Positions 34,000 to 43,236 of a stretch of DNA of 64,000 nt are shown here, in pieces. The DNA is taken from assembly GCF_022048975.1 (NCBI RefSeq), contig NZ_JAKMHX010000013.1, forward strand, positions 120,722 to 184,721, written 5' to 3'. A program made the position numbers and the translations under genes. Each line of letters begins with the position of its first letter. The stretch's first letter is position 1. The DNA comes from Sporosarcina cyprini. GTDB taxonomy: Bacteria; Bacillota; Bacilli; Bacillales_A; Planococcaceae. The notes beneath the pieces were generated by a model, which saw only the letters and a list, made by a program, of their open reading frames with translations, did not search any database and had not been told where the DNA came from.

Positions 34000-34839
34000 A
34001 TGAAAATTGCATTGTTCAGCGATCTGCACTACCCTGCCGTCGACGAGAGGATTCCGGGATTACTTGTGGCCCGTGCTGCATTCTACGAGGAATTTATCGA
34101 TCATTTTCTGCAAGTGGACGCCGACCTCCATGTATCATTGGGCGACTTGACGAACTACGGCATGCCCCACGAACTGAGGAATATCTTTTCCTTGATCGGC
34201 GATCGCCGTGAGTTCATTCACGTCCTTGGAAACCATGATAACTACACATTGCCAAAAGAGGAATTGCTCGCATTGACTGGCCAGAAACGCTATCATTCAT
34301 TCGAAACAGAGGAAGCGGTTTTCGCTTTTCTTGATACAGCACGCGAACTCGACTTCGAAAGTTGGGGCGGCTGGATGGACGACGAGCAATTGGAATGGTT
34401 CGAGCACGTCATCCAACATTCTGAAGAAAAACCATTGCTCGTTTTTGCCCATCACCCGGTATACAACACAACAACAGGCTCCGAACGGGAAAACGGCTCC
34501 ATTCATCCCGATATCGATATGCGCTCCCTACTGAACCAAAAGAAAGGCATTGGCATGTTCTTCAATGGCCATATGCATTGCGACTCCATCGTCAAAGAAG
34601 ACAACTGGACATTCGTCCAAACCGCCGCATGCCTGGACCAACCGTCCTTCCGCCTCATCAACATCCTAGACGAGGCCATCATTGTCGCCGCCCTCGATAT
34701 CGAAAGCGACGAGCTTAGAAAAAATGCAGCCATCATTTACGATAACATCAATCACTTCACACACCGGCCAGACGCATGCGGAACTGACATGCATCGCAAC
34801 TGTGCCGTATCACTGATTCCGACAAGCCCGGTTTTATGA
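34000..34839 (+). CDS. calcineurin-like metallophosphoesterase
   Basis: 279 residues with the full set of metal-binding motifs in order: FSDLHYP (DxH), SLGDLTNYG (GD), LGNHDNY (GNHD), FAHHPVY, and NGHMHCDS (GHxH). It is a phosphodiesterase or phosphatase of the 3',5'-cAMP phosphodiesterase-like branch; the substrate is unknown. No signal peptide, so cytosolic. AAAGGAG precedes the ATG, and the gene stands alone between two terminators. Confidence 0.9.
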   Translation: MKIALFSDLHYPAVDERIPGLLVARAAFYEEFIDHFLQVDADLHVSLGDLTNYGMPHELRNIFSLIGDRREFIHVLGNHDNYTLPKEELLALTGQKRYHSFETEEAVFAFLDTARELDFESWGGWMDDEQLEWFEHVIQHSEEKPLLVFAHHPVYNTTTGSERENGSIHPDIDMRSLLNQKKGIGMFFNGHMHCDSIVKEDNWTFVQTAACLDQPSFRLINILDEAIIVAALDIESDELRKNAAIIYDNINHFTHRPDACGTDMHRNCAVSLIPTSPVL

Positions 34840-34854
34840 ATCGAACTATTCTAG

Positions 34855-34882
34855 ACTGCCCTTTTAGTGGGGCGGTTTTTTT
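34855..34882 (+). terminator. terminator of the phosphoesterase gene
   Basis: ACTGCCC / GGGCGGT stem followed by seven T. Confidence 0.85.
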
Positions 34883-34973
34883 GTGTTTCTGGCTACTTAT
34901 TTCACAAATCATTACTAAACGTTACCAAATTACAAATCCTGCGTCTAAGTAGTAGATAAGAGAGGTGAACATG

Positions 34974-35486
34974 ATGTCCAGTGAACAATGGTTCAATGAT
35001 TTTTTCGATGCCGTCTATAGTTACATCTTCATGCTCGTGAAAGACGTTCATACTGCTGAAGATTTGACGCAGGAGACGTTTATGAAAGTCATGGTAAATG
35101 AACATCAATTTAAGGGAGACTCCTCCATCAAAACATGGATTTTTCGTATCGCGTATACGACGACGATGAGTTATTTCCGGAAGAAAAGGCCGCTCACATC
35201 TTTATTTGACCTTCCTATGCCGAGCTACAAACATGAACCGTCCACCGAGGAAATCGCCCTTCTCAACGCACAACACACTCAATTTTACGAGGCACTGCGC
35301 CAGCTGAAACCAAGCTACCAGCACGTGATTATTCTTCGCAAAATACAGGAGTTTTCCACAAAGGAAACATCCATTATCCTGAATTGTTCAGAAGGAAAAG
35401 TCAAAATGAGCTTATCGAGGGCACTTGCGGCATTTAAGAAAGAATTAGAGAAAGGCGGGTTTACGAATGAAACACTTATCCGATGA
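34974..35486 (+). CDS. ECF RNA-polymerase sigma factor
   Basis: 170 residues. Region 2: VKDVHTAEDLTQETFMKVMV; region 4: LKPSYQHVIILRKIQEFSTK with ETSIILNCSEGKVKMSLSRA. The linker between them is long and Pro-rich. It differs from the sigma gene at 30764, so the window holds two ECF systems. The start ATG 34974 follows AGAGGTG by six bases (ATG 34971 is an alternative). The next gene overlaps its end by 20 bases and is the likely regulator. Confidence 0.88.
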   Translation: MSSEQWFNDFFDAVYSYIFMLVKDVHTAEDLTQETFMKVMVNEHQFKGDSSIKTWIFRIAYTTTMSYFRKKRPLTSLFDLPMPSYKHEPSTEEIALLNAQHTQFYEALRQLKPSYQHVIILRKIQEFSTKETSIILNCSEGKVKMSLSRALAAFKKELEKGGFTNETLIR

Positions 35487-36624
35487 AGAGATTTTCCAAG
35501 AATTGAAGCAGCTCGAAAAGGCATTTGAGCCAAGTACTGAGCAACGAAAGAATGTGCAGCGTCTTTTGTTTCAATCATCACGTCCTCCAAAGACATTTCG
35601 CCAACGGACATTTCTTCCCACCATCATTTCGCTAATCGTCCTTTGTTCCGTATTTGTTGGAGTATATATTAATTTTTCAAGTTCATCTGCAAAACTTGGT
35701 GGAGATGTAACCTCCTCTTGGAATGGAGTTTATCTAGAGCAAACAAGTCGAACAAGTCCTACAAATTATGTGATTGGATTTAGTAAAGACAGCTTCACGA
35801 TTAAAGATCAATCCATTATTCCATTTATCCAAATGTCAAAGGCGAATAAAGAGGAAGCACTTAAAGGATATAAAATAAAGGAGCCAACTTTAGTTCCCGG
35901 AGAGTATACGAATTATACCGTTACAAAAAGTGGTGACACATACACCATTTCTGCCTCAGGTTCTTTCAAGTATACATTGCAGAAATTCGGCCCACGCAGA
36001 TATGTCGGAGAAGATGGCATTGAATATTCCACTCCAACATACATGGATCAGGAAGGATCGATTACAGACGAGGTTACACCGAGACGGCTTGAAACAGCTG
36101 AAAAAACGGAGCATACATTTTTGATTGAATGGGGCTCCGACGCGATGGATAGTGGCAACCATGACTTTGAAAGCCACGAACATGGGAAGCTTGTCGTTTC
36201 ACCAAACACATATAGCTTAGAACGCGGGCAGGCTGTTTATTATCATATGCCACCTTCTGTGACTGCGAAGAATCCCGCCATTCCAAAGATGTACATTGGA
36301 AGAGTCGTCGGATTGCCCGGTGAGACGGTTGAAATAAAAAGCGGCCAAGTGTTTATTGATGGCAGGAAGCTGGATACGTTCTATGGAAAAGCAACAGTAC
36401 GCGGAATGGGAGAAGAAGAATACTTCAACACTATGCCTCGACAAAACAAAGATTCTGAACAAGGATTCAGGGAGTATTTTAATATGGATATGGCCCCTGT
36501 AAAAGTTCAGGCCGATATGGTGTTCCTACTCGTCGATCATTGGTGGCGAGGAACGGACAGCAAGGATTTTGGACCACTGCCGATAAAGGAAATAGAAGGA
36601 GTTATTATTGGCTATGAAGAATAG
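35467..36624 (+). CDS. probable anti-sigma protein with a degenerate signal-peptidase (S26) domain
   Basis: 385 residues. Cytosolic N-terminus (1-48), one membrane span (about 50-70), an extracellular beta-rich part, then from about 250 a stretch that follows the type I signal peptidase fold: SLERGQAVYYHMP (box C), PKMYIGRVVGLPGETVEI (box D), GQVFIDGRKL, and VDHWWRGTDSKDFGPLPIKE (box E-like). In active peptidases box D reads YIKRVVG with the catalytic lysine. Here it reads YIGRVVG (codon GGA), and no clear box B SMxPT is seen. It overlaps the sigma gene by 20 bases, so an anti-sigma role is likely. Confidence 0.75.
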   Translation: MKHLSDEEIFQELKQLEKAFEPSTEQRKNVQRLLFQSSRPPKTFRQRTFLPTIISLIVLCSVFVGVYINFSSSSAKLGGDVTSSWNGVYLEQTSRTSPTNYVIGFSKDSFTIKDQSIIPFIQMSKANKEEALKGYKIKEPTLVPGEYTNYTVTKSGDTYTISASGSFKYTLQKFGPRRYVGEDGIEYSTPTYMDQEGSITDEVTPRRLETAEKTEHTFLIEWGSDAMDSGNHDFESHEHGKLVVSPNTYSLERGQAVYYHMPPSVTAKNPAIPKMYIGRVVGLPGETVEIKSGQVFIDGRKLDTFYGKATVRGMGEEEYFNTMPRQNKDSEQGFREYFNMDMAPVKVQADMVFLLVDHWWRGTDSKDFGPLPIKEIEGVIIGYEE

Positions 36625-36701
36625 GCTATGAAGCCATCTTGCCGAAATCCGAGCAGACTCCTACTGTCACGCTAAGCCCAAATTGAAAGGAGACTGCACA
36701 A

Positions 36702-37031
36702 ATGACTAAAAAACGGCTAATACTCTCGACAACGATAATTTCAGCAATTTTAGTTTTTGGCTTTCTTCTTACTAGCTTTTTTAATGGCAGCAAGAAAGAA
36801 TTGGCGAAAACACGTCAAGCAGTACTTGAATATGTAACTAACGAAAAGGGCTATCAATCATCTGATATACAAGAAATTCGTACAGCATTCAGCTGGAAGG
36901 ATGAACGAAGGAATGCCTATATGGCCTTTGTCACATTTGTCGACCAACCAGATTTTGAATATGAGTTTCTTTACAATGCAAAAGAGGGTGTCAGAGAAAG
37001 AGGAAAACATCGAACCAAAAAAGATCATTAG
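36702..37031 (+). CDS. small membrane-anchored protein, DUF3139-like
   Basis: 109 residues. One membrane anchor (7-27), then a small domain with VLEYVTNEKGYQSSDIQEI and a beta-rich AYMAFVTFVDQPDFEYEFLY, the pattern of DUF3139 proteins. Function unknown. AAAGGAG lies ten bases before the ATG. It lies between the anti-sigma gene and the DUF4288 gene, all on the plus strand. Confidence 0.72.
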   Translation: MTKKRLILSTTIISAILVFGFLLTSFFNGSKKELAKTRQAVLEYVTNEKGYQSSDIQEIRTAFSWKDERRNAYMAFVTFVDQPDFEYEFLYNAKEGVRERGKHRTKKDH

Positions 37032-37069
37032 GAAAATAACGTGGTGAATATTCAAAGGGGGACTCTTCA

Positions 37070-37402
37070 ATGAAACTCTATTCAGTCAAACTTCTGCTTG
37101 AATCCATCGTCGTACCAATTGAAGACAACTCAAAGACGTTCGAGGAAACGATTGTATTGCTCCGGTCTACGAGCCGCGAGGACATAGAAGCCAAAATCAG
37201 CAATCATTTTGTTGATGACACATACGAAAATGCAGTTGGCGGACAGACGACCTGGCGTTTCGTCACCATTTTAGATGTATTTGAACTGGTGGACGTCTTT
37301 GAAGGAGATGTTGATTTCAAAGAAGTGTATTGCCGTTTCTTGCCTTTCGATGAAATGATGACCGCAGAAGAAGTCATCGCTTTGTATTCACTCGATAAAT
37401 AA
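37070..37402 (+). CDS. DUF4288 protein
   Basis: 110 residues, cytosolic: an opening YSVKLLLESIV, FEETIVLLRSTSREDIEAKI, TTWRFVTILDVFELVDVFEG, and EVYCRFL. This is the DUF4288 pattern. Relatives turn up near toxin-immunity systems and as orphan genes, and no role is established. AAAGGGGG precedes the ATG. It is followed by a bidirectional terminator against yfhO. Confidence 0.8.
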   Translation: MKLYSVKLLLESIVVPIEDNSKTFEETIVLLRSTSREDIEAKISNHFVDDTYENAVGGQTTWRFVTILDVFELVDVFEGDVDFKEVYCRFLPFDEMMTAEEVIALYSLDK

Positions 37403-37411
37403 AAAACTTGT

Positions 37412-37444
37412 AAGGCACTCGGGACATAACCCAAGTGCCTTTTC
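37412..37444. terminator. bidirectional terminator between DUF4288 and yfhO
   Basis: AAGGCACTCGGG-ACATAA-CCCAAGTGCCTTTT; it sits between convergent genes and ends with T-rich sequence on the plus strand. Confidence 0.85.
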
Positions 37445-37447
37445 AAC

Positions 37448-40063
37448 TCATCTCTTCCTTTTCCGTCTCCCATACATAATCCCTGCCAACAAAATTGCTG
37501 TGGCACCCGCCACTGCCCATGATTCTCTAAAGAACGGCGGATAGTACGTCAGCTCAATCTCATTCATTCCATCCTCTATTTCAAGTCCCGTAAAGGCATA
37601 GTTTGCACGGAGAATTTCCTGTTTTGCTCCATTGACTTTCGCAGTCCATCCGCGCTCATATGGAATCGGCAGCACCACATGCGAATCTCCCTTGGTATTA
37701 TCCACCTTCACACTCGCATGATGTCCAGTCCATGTGACAACGGCTTGCGGTTTGTCTACGCTCTCTTTTTTCGCTTCTTTTAAGATCTCGTAGTCTTCTG
37801 TATACAACGCAAAATCTCGCACATCATATTTTCCTTTCGGGAGGCGAATGTGGATCCTCTCCTCTGCCGGCACACGGATCGTCAGTTCATTCACATTCGT
37901 CCGGTAGATGGAATCATTTTTCTTCCGTTCCGTCTCAAAGTCATTGACCGTCATCATATAGTCTTTGTCATTCTTCTTCCTTTGAATGAAGAACGATAGA
38001 AATACATCTTCTTTCAGTAATTCTGGCTTATTAACTATAACGTCGAGTCCTCCGCTCTCTTCTGTTACGTCAAGTACGCCATCTTCATATGTTCCGCCCA
38101 CCGGTTCCAACGCGGCACGATCCATCAAGTTCATCAGTTCCGGAATAGAAGACGCTTGGCTTGCGGCATCCTCCAGCACGATTCCTTGCAGCATTGCTCG
38201 TTCCTTCGCAAGCGCAGGCGCCCGTTCCAAGTCGCTTTCCTGGTATATAGCCGAAGTCGTGCGCACAAATGGCAAGCTGTACTCGTTCTGATACGCTACA
38301 TACTCCCCTTCTCGGGCAATCTCTTTAAATCCAAACGGCACAAGCTTCTCTTCCCCAACTTTCCGAATTACATAGGACCCGTTCAATATGGCATACAGAT
38401 TGGCACGATCGCCAAGAGAGGCATAGCGGCTTACACTTTCCCGTCTCATATCAATAGCAAGATCGTCTAAATAGAAATACAACAGGTGTTTATTCAAAAT
38501 GCTAGAATAGACACTCATCCCCTTGAAGTCCTGAACGATCGGCGTATTATTACGGGTATCGACCATCCAATCAATACGCGCTTGCGGATCATCTTTCATC
38601 TCCTGCAATTTGCGGATCAATGTTCGCTGATCGACTCCGTAGTATTCTTCACTTTCCATGTACTCCCGCGTGATGCCATAATAGGGTCCCTTATTTTTCC
38701 CGTTATCTCGATATGTCAATTTCTCTTGTTGGAACATGTTTGCCGTAAGGAGCGTTGAGAAAATTAGAAAGCCGGCCGTCATCCAAAATGCCCAGCGCTT
38801 CCGCCTCAGGACATACAGCAGCAAAATCACCATTGTCACAGCAGCACAAATAATTAAATACGACTCATAAAACTTTATTTTCAGCTTTGGATCAGCAATA
38901 AAAAACAACCCATACAATGCAGTGCTAGCGACGCTGGCAATCAACAGATCCCGCCACCTGACTAGTTTCAAATGATGCAAAGCCGCTCCTGCCACGCCGC
39001 CTGCTGCAAGAGCGAGGAAGTGTTCCCAGCGATATTGCGGAGCGGACAGCCCGTTGAAAAGACTTCCGACCATCGGACTGTAATGCAATACGCATAACGT
39101 GATCGTTAAGACAGCAAAAAAGCGGAACGCCCGTTTTTTATATAGAGGAACGATGAATAAACAGAGCACCACAAATGCCGGCAAGATGATAAGCCGACCA
39201 TGCAGCAGTAAATTATCTACCGGTCCAATCAATGGAATGGCATCTTCAAAAAGAGGCCTATAGTTGTTTAAATAACCGTATACCGACGGAATGAAAAACG
39301 GAGCGCTGAGCCCGGCACCTGTTAGCCCGCCGAACAGAAACAGCTTGATCTGCTTTCCTTTTTTCGTCTCCTCCAAAAAGAGTGGAAACAACCAGCGGAA
39401 CACGATATATATGCCCGCAATTAAAAAATTCACGTACGCAAAATAGAAATTATCAATCATATTCAATGCCAACGCGGCAATGAACCAGCGCACTTTCCCC
39501 TCTCGCATTACGGATTCCACGCCAATAAGAAGGAGCGGCAGGAATAGCATCGCATCCGCGAAGAATTCCCAATACGTCACGTGCCGGAAATACATGACGC
39601 ACGTTGCGTACAGAGTTGCCGCAATAAATGCGGGAAGCTTGGCGAAACGGATCTTTCTAAAATAATATGTAGTCAATGCCAGAATGCACGTCATCCGTAA
39701 AATACTGATGACGAGTATGATATTTGCCCAGTAAAAAAGATCCGGTGTAGAAATCCAGCCCATCTTTTCCAGAAGGAATGTAATTAGGACCGTCACATAG
39801 AAGACGAGGGATGTTGAGAAGTAATAACCTAACTGCGAGAAGACTCCTCCGCCAAGTCCGAAGCTCTCCGAATAGAAAAACTCTCCTTCCGTGAATAAGT
39901 TGTAGAGGAAATACTTGAATGGGATCATTTGCGAAAGACCGTCATTGAGCCCTGTCATGTACCTGTCTTGAAAAAACTCCGACAAGAAAAAGAGATGGCT
40001 TAGGATGGCCACTGCAAGACAAGCCATCCCGAGTATAAGTTTCGGATGCTTCCAACCATTCAT
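37448..40063 (-). CDS. yfhO: YfhO-family GT-C glycosyltransferase
   Basis: 871 residues with about a dozen membrane segments in the first 500 residues and a large extracellular C-terminal domain, ending in a last span and KRKR. The pattern LNDGLSQMIPFKYFLYN near residue 45 is family-typical. YfhO adds sugars to lipoteichoic acid on the outer face of the membrane, using undecaprenyl-phosphate-sugar made by CsbB and moved by GtcA (known for the B. subtilis set). The start ATG overlaps the gtcA stop as ATGA (40060-40063). An in-frame extension to 40159 is rejected. Confidence 0.93.
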   Translation of the reverse strand: MNGWKHPKLILGMACLAVAILSHLFFLSEFFQDRYMTGLNDGLSQMIPFKYFLYNLFTEGEFFYSESFGLGGGVFSQLGYYFSTSLVFYVTVLITFLLEKMGWISTPDLFYWANIILVISILRMTCILALTTYYFRKIRFAKLPAFIAATLYATCVMYFRHVTYWEFFADAMLFLPLLLIGVESVMREGKVRWFIAALALNMIDNFYFAYVNFLIAGIYIVFRWLFPLFLEETKKGKQIKLFLFGGLTGAGLSAPFFIPSVYGYLNNYRPLFEDAIPLIGPVDNLLLHGRLIILPAFVVLCLFIVPLYKKRAFRFFAVLTITLCVLHYSPMVGSLFNGLSAPQYRWEHFLALAAGGVAGAALHHLKLVRWRDLLIASVASTALYGLFFIADPKLKIKFYESYLIICAAVTMVILLLYVLRRKRWAFWMTAGFLIFSTLLTANMFQQEKLTYRDNGKNKGPYYGITREYMESEEYYGVDQRTLIRKLQEMKDDPQARIDWMVDTRNNTPIVQDFKGMSVYSSILNKHLLYFYLDDLAIDMRRESVSRYASLGDRANLYAILNGSYVIRKVGEEKLVPFGFKEIAREGEYVAYQNEYSLPFVRTTSAIYQESDLERAPALAKERAMLQGIVLEDAASQASSIPELMNLMDRAALEPVGGTYEDGVLDVTEESGGLDVIVNKPELLKEDVFLSFFIQRKKNDKDYMMTVNDFETERKKNDSIYRTNVNELTIRVPAEERIHIRLPKGKYDVRDFALYTEDYEILKEAKKESVDKPQAVVTWTGHHASVKVDNTKGDSHVVLPIPYERGWTAKVNGAKQEILRANYAFTGLEIEDGMNEIELTYYPPFFRESWAVAGATAILLAGIMYGRRKRKR

Positions 40064-40446
40064 GCTGCTTTCAACACCTTCCCTGTCACAACGAAAGTAA
40101 TTGGCACCGTCACGAAAAGAGCCGCAATCGGAGCTGCACTGCTGTTCATGCCAAACCATTCCACCAGCAAAAATAGCAGGATGAATGTGACCAACACGTT
40201 AACAGCCTGCGTCAGTGGGAAGCGGACAAACCGTGCCCATGTCGGTTTCACTCCGTATGTCACATAGCAGTTCAAGAAGAAGGAACCGATCATGCTTATA
40301 ACGACAGCCACCCAATGCGCCGTCACATACGGTACATGGACAAGATGAAGACCGGCCAAGTAAAGGGCATAGTACACACCTGTATTCACAATGCCGATGA
40401 GCGCGAATTTATTAAATTCATAAGTGATGAATCGACGCATGGACAT
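40060..40446 (-). CDS. gtcA: GtrA-family lipid-sugar flippase
   Basis: 128 residues with four membrane segments; opening FITYEFNKFALIGIVNTGVYYA and a second-half pattern FPLTQAVNVLVTFILLFLLV match the GtrA/GtcA family. It is thought to flip undecaprenyl-phosphate-sugar across the membrane. Its first 29 bases overlap csbB, and its last 4 overlap yfhO, so the three are translated together. AAAGGG lies upstream; M3 is an alternative start. Confidence 0.93.
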   Translation of the reverse strand: MSMRRFITYEFNKFALIGIVNTGVYYALYLAGLHLVHVPYVTAHWVAVVISMIGSFFLNCYVTYGVKPTWARFVRFPLTQAVNVLVTFILLFLLVEWFGMNSSAAPIAALFVTVPITFVVTGKVLKAA

Positions 40447-41389
40447 CCCGTTTCCCTTTCACTTCGGTACTCGATTGGCCGACCAAATAATGCGGCCTCT
40501 TTTTCGTTTCATTGTAAATCCGCCCGACATACTCCCCGATAATACCTAACGATACGAGCTGCACGCCTCCGAGGAACAGGACAGATGAGATGGTTGTAAA
40601 ATAACCCGGCACAGCAACACCATTTTTAAATATGCCAAGTAATGTAATGGCGATATATAGCAACGCTGCCCCAAGCGAAAGCAAGCCCATGTAGAAGCAG
40701 AGACGGAGCGGCTTCGTATTGAAGGAGACGATGCCGTCGATTGCATAATTGAGCAGCTTTCCAAATGACCATTTTGTCTCGCCATGCTGCCTCACAACAT
40801 TTTCATACGTAATTGTCTTCTGTTCAAGGCCGATCCAAGCGTACAATCCTTTTGAAAAACGGTTGCTTTCACTCAATAAAAGCAGGGAATCGACCGCCTT
40901 TCTGCTAAGCAGCCGAAAATCTCCCTCCCCGTCGCTCAGGCGGACATCGATTGCTTGGTTGACGAGACGATAATAGGAGCTCGACAGAAAGGAACGGACT
41001 TTGGAATCCCCTTTCCGGTTCCGTTTTGCAACGACCTGATGATATCCTTCCTCAAACCCTTGCAGTAGTTCGGGAATCAAAGAAGGGGGATGCTGCAGAT
41101 CAGCGTCCATAATAATGACGGCCTGCCCGTTCGCATGCTGCAAGCCAGCCAAGATGGCGGCCTCCTTCCCAAAGTTCCGTGTGAAAGATACATACTCTGC
41201 TTCAGGATACGTAAGAAGCACACTTCGAATTTCATCCATCGTCCCGTCCGTACTTCCATCATCAACGAACAACACTTCAAAATAGGCCTGCTGATGACGC
41301 ATTTCTTTTGCAATGGCATCCATGACCGAGGCAATATTCCCTGCTTCATTGTAAGAAGGGATAACGAACGAAATCATCAGCTGATCCAT
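40418..41389 (-). CDS. csbB: GT2 polyprenyl-phosphate glycosyltransferase
   Basis: 323 residues. The GT-A domain has ISFVIPSYNEAGNI, FVDDGSTDGT (DDGS), IIMDADLQHPPSLI (DAD metal site), and GEGDFRLLSRKAV; two C-terminal membrane helices follow. It makes undecaprenyl-phosphate-linked sugar on the cytosolic side. The sugar is not known here: GlcNAc in B. subtilis. The ATG follows the ugpQ stop with no gap (TAAATG). The downstream order gtcA-yfhO matches the known LTA-glycosylation system. Confidence 0.93.
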   Translation of the reverse strand: MDQLMISFVIPSYNEAGNIASVMDAIAKEMRHQQAYFEVLFVDDGSTDGTMDEIRSVLLTYPEAEYVSFTRNFGKEAAILAGLQHANGQAVIIMDADLQHPPSLIPELLQGFEEGYHQVVAKRNRKGDSKVRSFLSSSYYRLVNQAIDVRLSDGEGDFRLLSRKAVDSLLLLSESNRFSKGLYAWIGLEQKTITYENVVRQHGETKWSFGKLLNYAIDGIVSFNTKPLRLCFYMGLLSLGAALLYIAITLLGIFKNGVAVPGYFTTISSVLFLGGVQLVSLGIIGEYVGRIYNETKKRPHYLVGQSSTEVKGKRDVHASIHHL

Positions 41390-42124
41390 TTAGACACCTA
41401 CTTTCTCTTGTTGAGTTACAAGTCGCTCCGGAAAATTAGTTGTAATGACAAGTGAATCGGAATGCCGATTCAGCCTCTCTAGATCCTCCGCAGTATCGAC
41501 TGTCCAGACGCCAAGCTCAATCCCAAGCGGCTGCACCGCCTCTACTAATTCCTTCGACAAGAACTCATGATGGATGCCGATATAACTCGCCTCCATCCGT
41601 CTGACTTGCTCGGCAATCAACGTTGGCAAGCCAAGAAAGATAGGACCAACCGCAATGGACGGATCGAGAGCTTTCACTTGCTGCAAGGATACATGATCGA
41701 ATGAAATGACAAGCACTTCCTCTGTCATGCCATGGCGTTGAATGAGCTCTACCACTTTCTCTTCCAATCCGTTGTAATAACCGGCTTTCTGTTTTAATTC
41801 AACTAACAGGCGCTTCCTACCCTTTGCTAGCAACAGGACATCCTCCAAAGTCGGAATGCGCTCATACGCAAAACGCCCGTTAAACCAACAACCTGCGTCT
41901 AGCTGTTGTAACTCCTCCACAGTGTGATCCCCGACCAGCCCACTTCTATCCGTCGTGCGCTCCAGCGTAAAATCATGAATGACGACCGGCACGCCATCCT
42001 TCGACAAATGCACGTCCAACTCAATCGCTTCAACGGTATCGTTACCGAGCGCCATCATGAAAGCAGCCATCGTATTCTCAGGCGCCCTGCCCGACCACCC
42101 TCGATGTGCAACTAATCTTCGCAT
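41390..42124 (-). CDS. ugpQ: glycerophosphodiester phosphodiesterase
   Basis: 244 residues of the GDPD family: VAHRGWSGRAPENTMAAF (HRG and ENT), IELDVHLSKDGVPVVIHD (ExD, HD), and LLVELKQKAGYYNG. It releases glycerol-3-phosphate from glycerophosphodiesters such as lipid head groups or teichoic-acid fragments. No signal peptide, so cytosolic, matching import of intact diesters by the Ugp transporter upstream. It is followed directly by csbB, linking phospholipid or teichoic turnover to LTA glycosylation. Confidence 0.94.
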   Translation of the reverse strand: MRRLVAHRGWSGRAPENTMAAFMMALGNDTVEAIELDVHLSKDGVPVVIHDFTLERTTDRSGLVGDHTVEELQQLDAGCWFNGRFAYERIPTLEDVLLLAKGRKRLLVELKQKAGYYNGLEEKVVELIQRHGMTEEVLVISFDHVSLQQVKALDPSIAVGPIFLGLPTLIAEQVRRMEASYIGIHHEFLSKELVEAVQPLGIELGVWTVDTAEDLERLNRHSDSLVITTNFPERLVTQQEKVGV

Positions 42125-42263
42125 GCTATAACCCCTTTTCGGATGTAATAAATGAAGACTTGCTTACCTAACAGGATTGCGTTCTACATTGTTCCAACTA
42201 CTCAACCAAACTTGATTGGTCAAGAGCATTTCGCGCGCCAGAGGATTGTTTTGATTAGGGAGA

Positions 42264-42380
42264 CCCCCGCGAACCTCCTGGCACCCGCGCATAACACAAT
42301 CACACACGCGCATAAGCCAGGCCCACCCGCGCATAACCCTACCGTAACCGAGCATAAGCACACTATGCCCCCACTTATAA
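42264..42380 (-). repeat. short 21-bp-period repeat in the ugpE-ugpQ gap
   Basis: Four copies of CGCGCATAA (plus strand), at 42286, 42307, 42328 and a variant CGAGCATAA at 42349, are exactly 21 bases apart. A looser copy may lie on either side. On the minus strand each unit reads TTATGCGCG. The 272-base gap between ugpE and ugpQ otherwise shows nothing clear. Compare the larger array at 23917, whose early units also read TTATTTGGCGCG with 20-21 bp spacing. Confidence 0.7.
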
Positions 42381-42396
42381 ACAGAAACCTTTCTCC

Positions 42397-43221
42397 TCAC
42401 TTCACCCCGGTATACACAAAAGCACGGATAATTTGCCGTTGAGCGAAGAAGAAGACGAATAGAATCGGCACCACAAGAATGAGATTGCCGGCCATTAAAA
42501 CATTCCATGCCACACCGCCATCCACTTCACGCAACTTAGAAATGCCGAGCGGCAATGTCCTCGAGGCATCGGTCGTCGTCATGACGAGAGGCCAAAAGTA
42601 GTCGTTCCAATGGGCGATGAAGCTGAACATCGCAAAGGTGATTAACACCGGCTTCGCCATTGGAATCATAATCCGCATAATAATTTGCCATTCGCTCGCC
42701 TGATCCAGTCGTGCGGCCTCCAATAACTCCTCCGGCACTTGCTTGAACGACTGGCGCAACAGGAAGATACCGAATGCACTCGACGCAAATGGCAAGATGA
42801 GCGCCCATAACGAGTCAAGCAAACCCCATGCACTCATTTGCAGGTAAACCGGCAAAAAGATGAGCTGTGTCGGAATCATCAATGTCACCATCGTCACTCC
42901 GAAAAAGAAATTGCTGCCTTTGAATTTATACCGGGCAAACGCGTAGGCAGCAGGTATGATGGTCGCAAATTGCAACACGAGAATACCGAGCGCCACAATG
43001 GTGCTATTAAAGAAGTATTTTAAGAATGGCCCTGAATTCCAGGCCTTCGAGAAATTTTCCCAAAGCAGGGTGTCTGGAATCCATTTTGGCGGAAACACCA
43101 TCGTCTCCCCCAATGTCTTAAATGAGGTGGAAATCATCCAGACGAAAGGCAGTGCGAATATTGTGATTAAAATCAGTAACCCGATGCCATTGAGGACCTT
43201 CCATAGCGGATTCTTTTTCAT
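42397..43221 (-). CDS. ugpE: carbohydrate/glycerol-3-phosphate ABC transporter permease
   Basis: 274 residues with six membrane segments. The EAA loop is EELLEAARLDQASEWQIIMR with MIPMAKPVL. MalG/UgpE type. It forms the channel with UgpA and uses the UgpC ATPase and the UgpB binding lipoprotein, all encoded upstream. Substrate by context: glycerol-3-phosphate or glycerophosphodiesters (ugpQ lies next downstream). Confidence 0.9.
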   Translation of the reverse strand: MKKNPLWKVLNGIGLLILITIFALPFVWMISTSFKTLGETMVFPPKWIPDTLLWENFSKAWNSGPFLKYFFNSTIVALGILVLQFATIIPAAYAFARYKFKGSNFFFGVTMVTLMIPTQLIFLPVYLQMSAWGLLDSLWALILPFASSAFGIFLLRQSFKQVPEELLEAARLDQASEWQIIMRIMIPMAKPVLITFAMFSFIAHWNDYFWPLVMTTTDASRTLPLGISKLREVDGGVAWNVLMAGNLILVVPILFVFFFAQRQIIRAFVYTGVK

Positions 43222-43236
43222 CTGCTTCCTTCCCCC

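Noticed and set aside
34905..34950. ECF-type promoter before the second sigma gene
   Set aside because: AAAC and CGTC are present, but the 21-base spacing does not fit any known ECF consensus.
42164..42508. 114-residue minus-strand frame over the 21-bp repeat
   Set aside because: It overlaps ugpE in another frame, and the repeated MRG/VMR pattern comes from the repeat itself.
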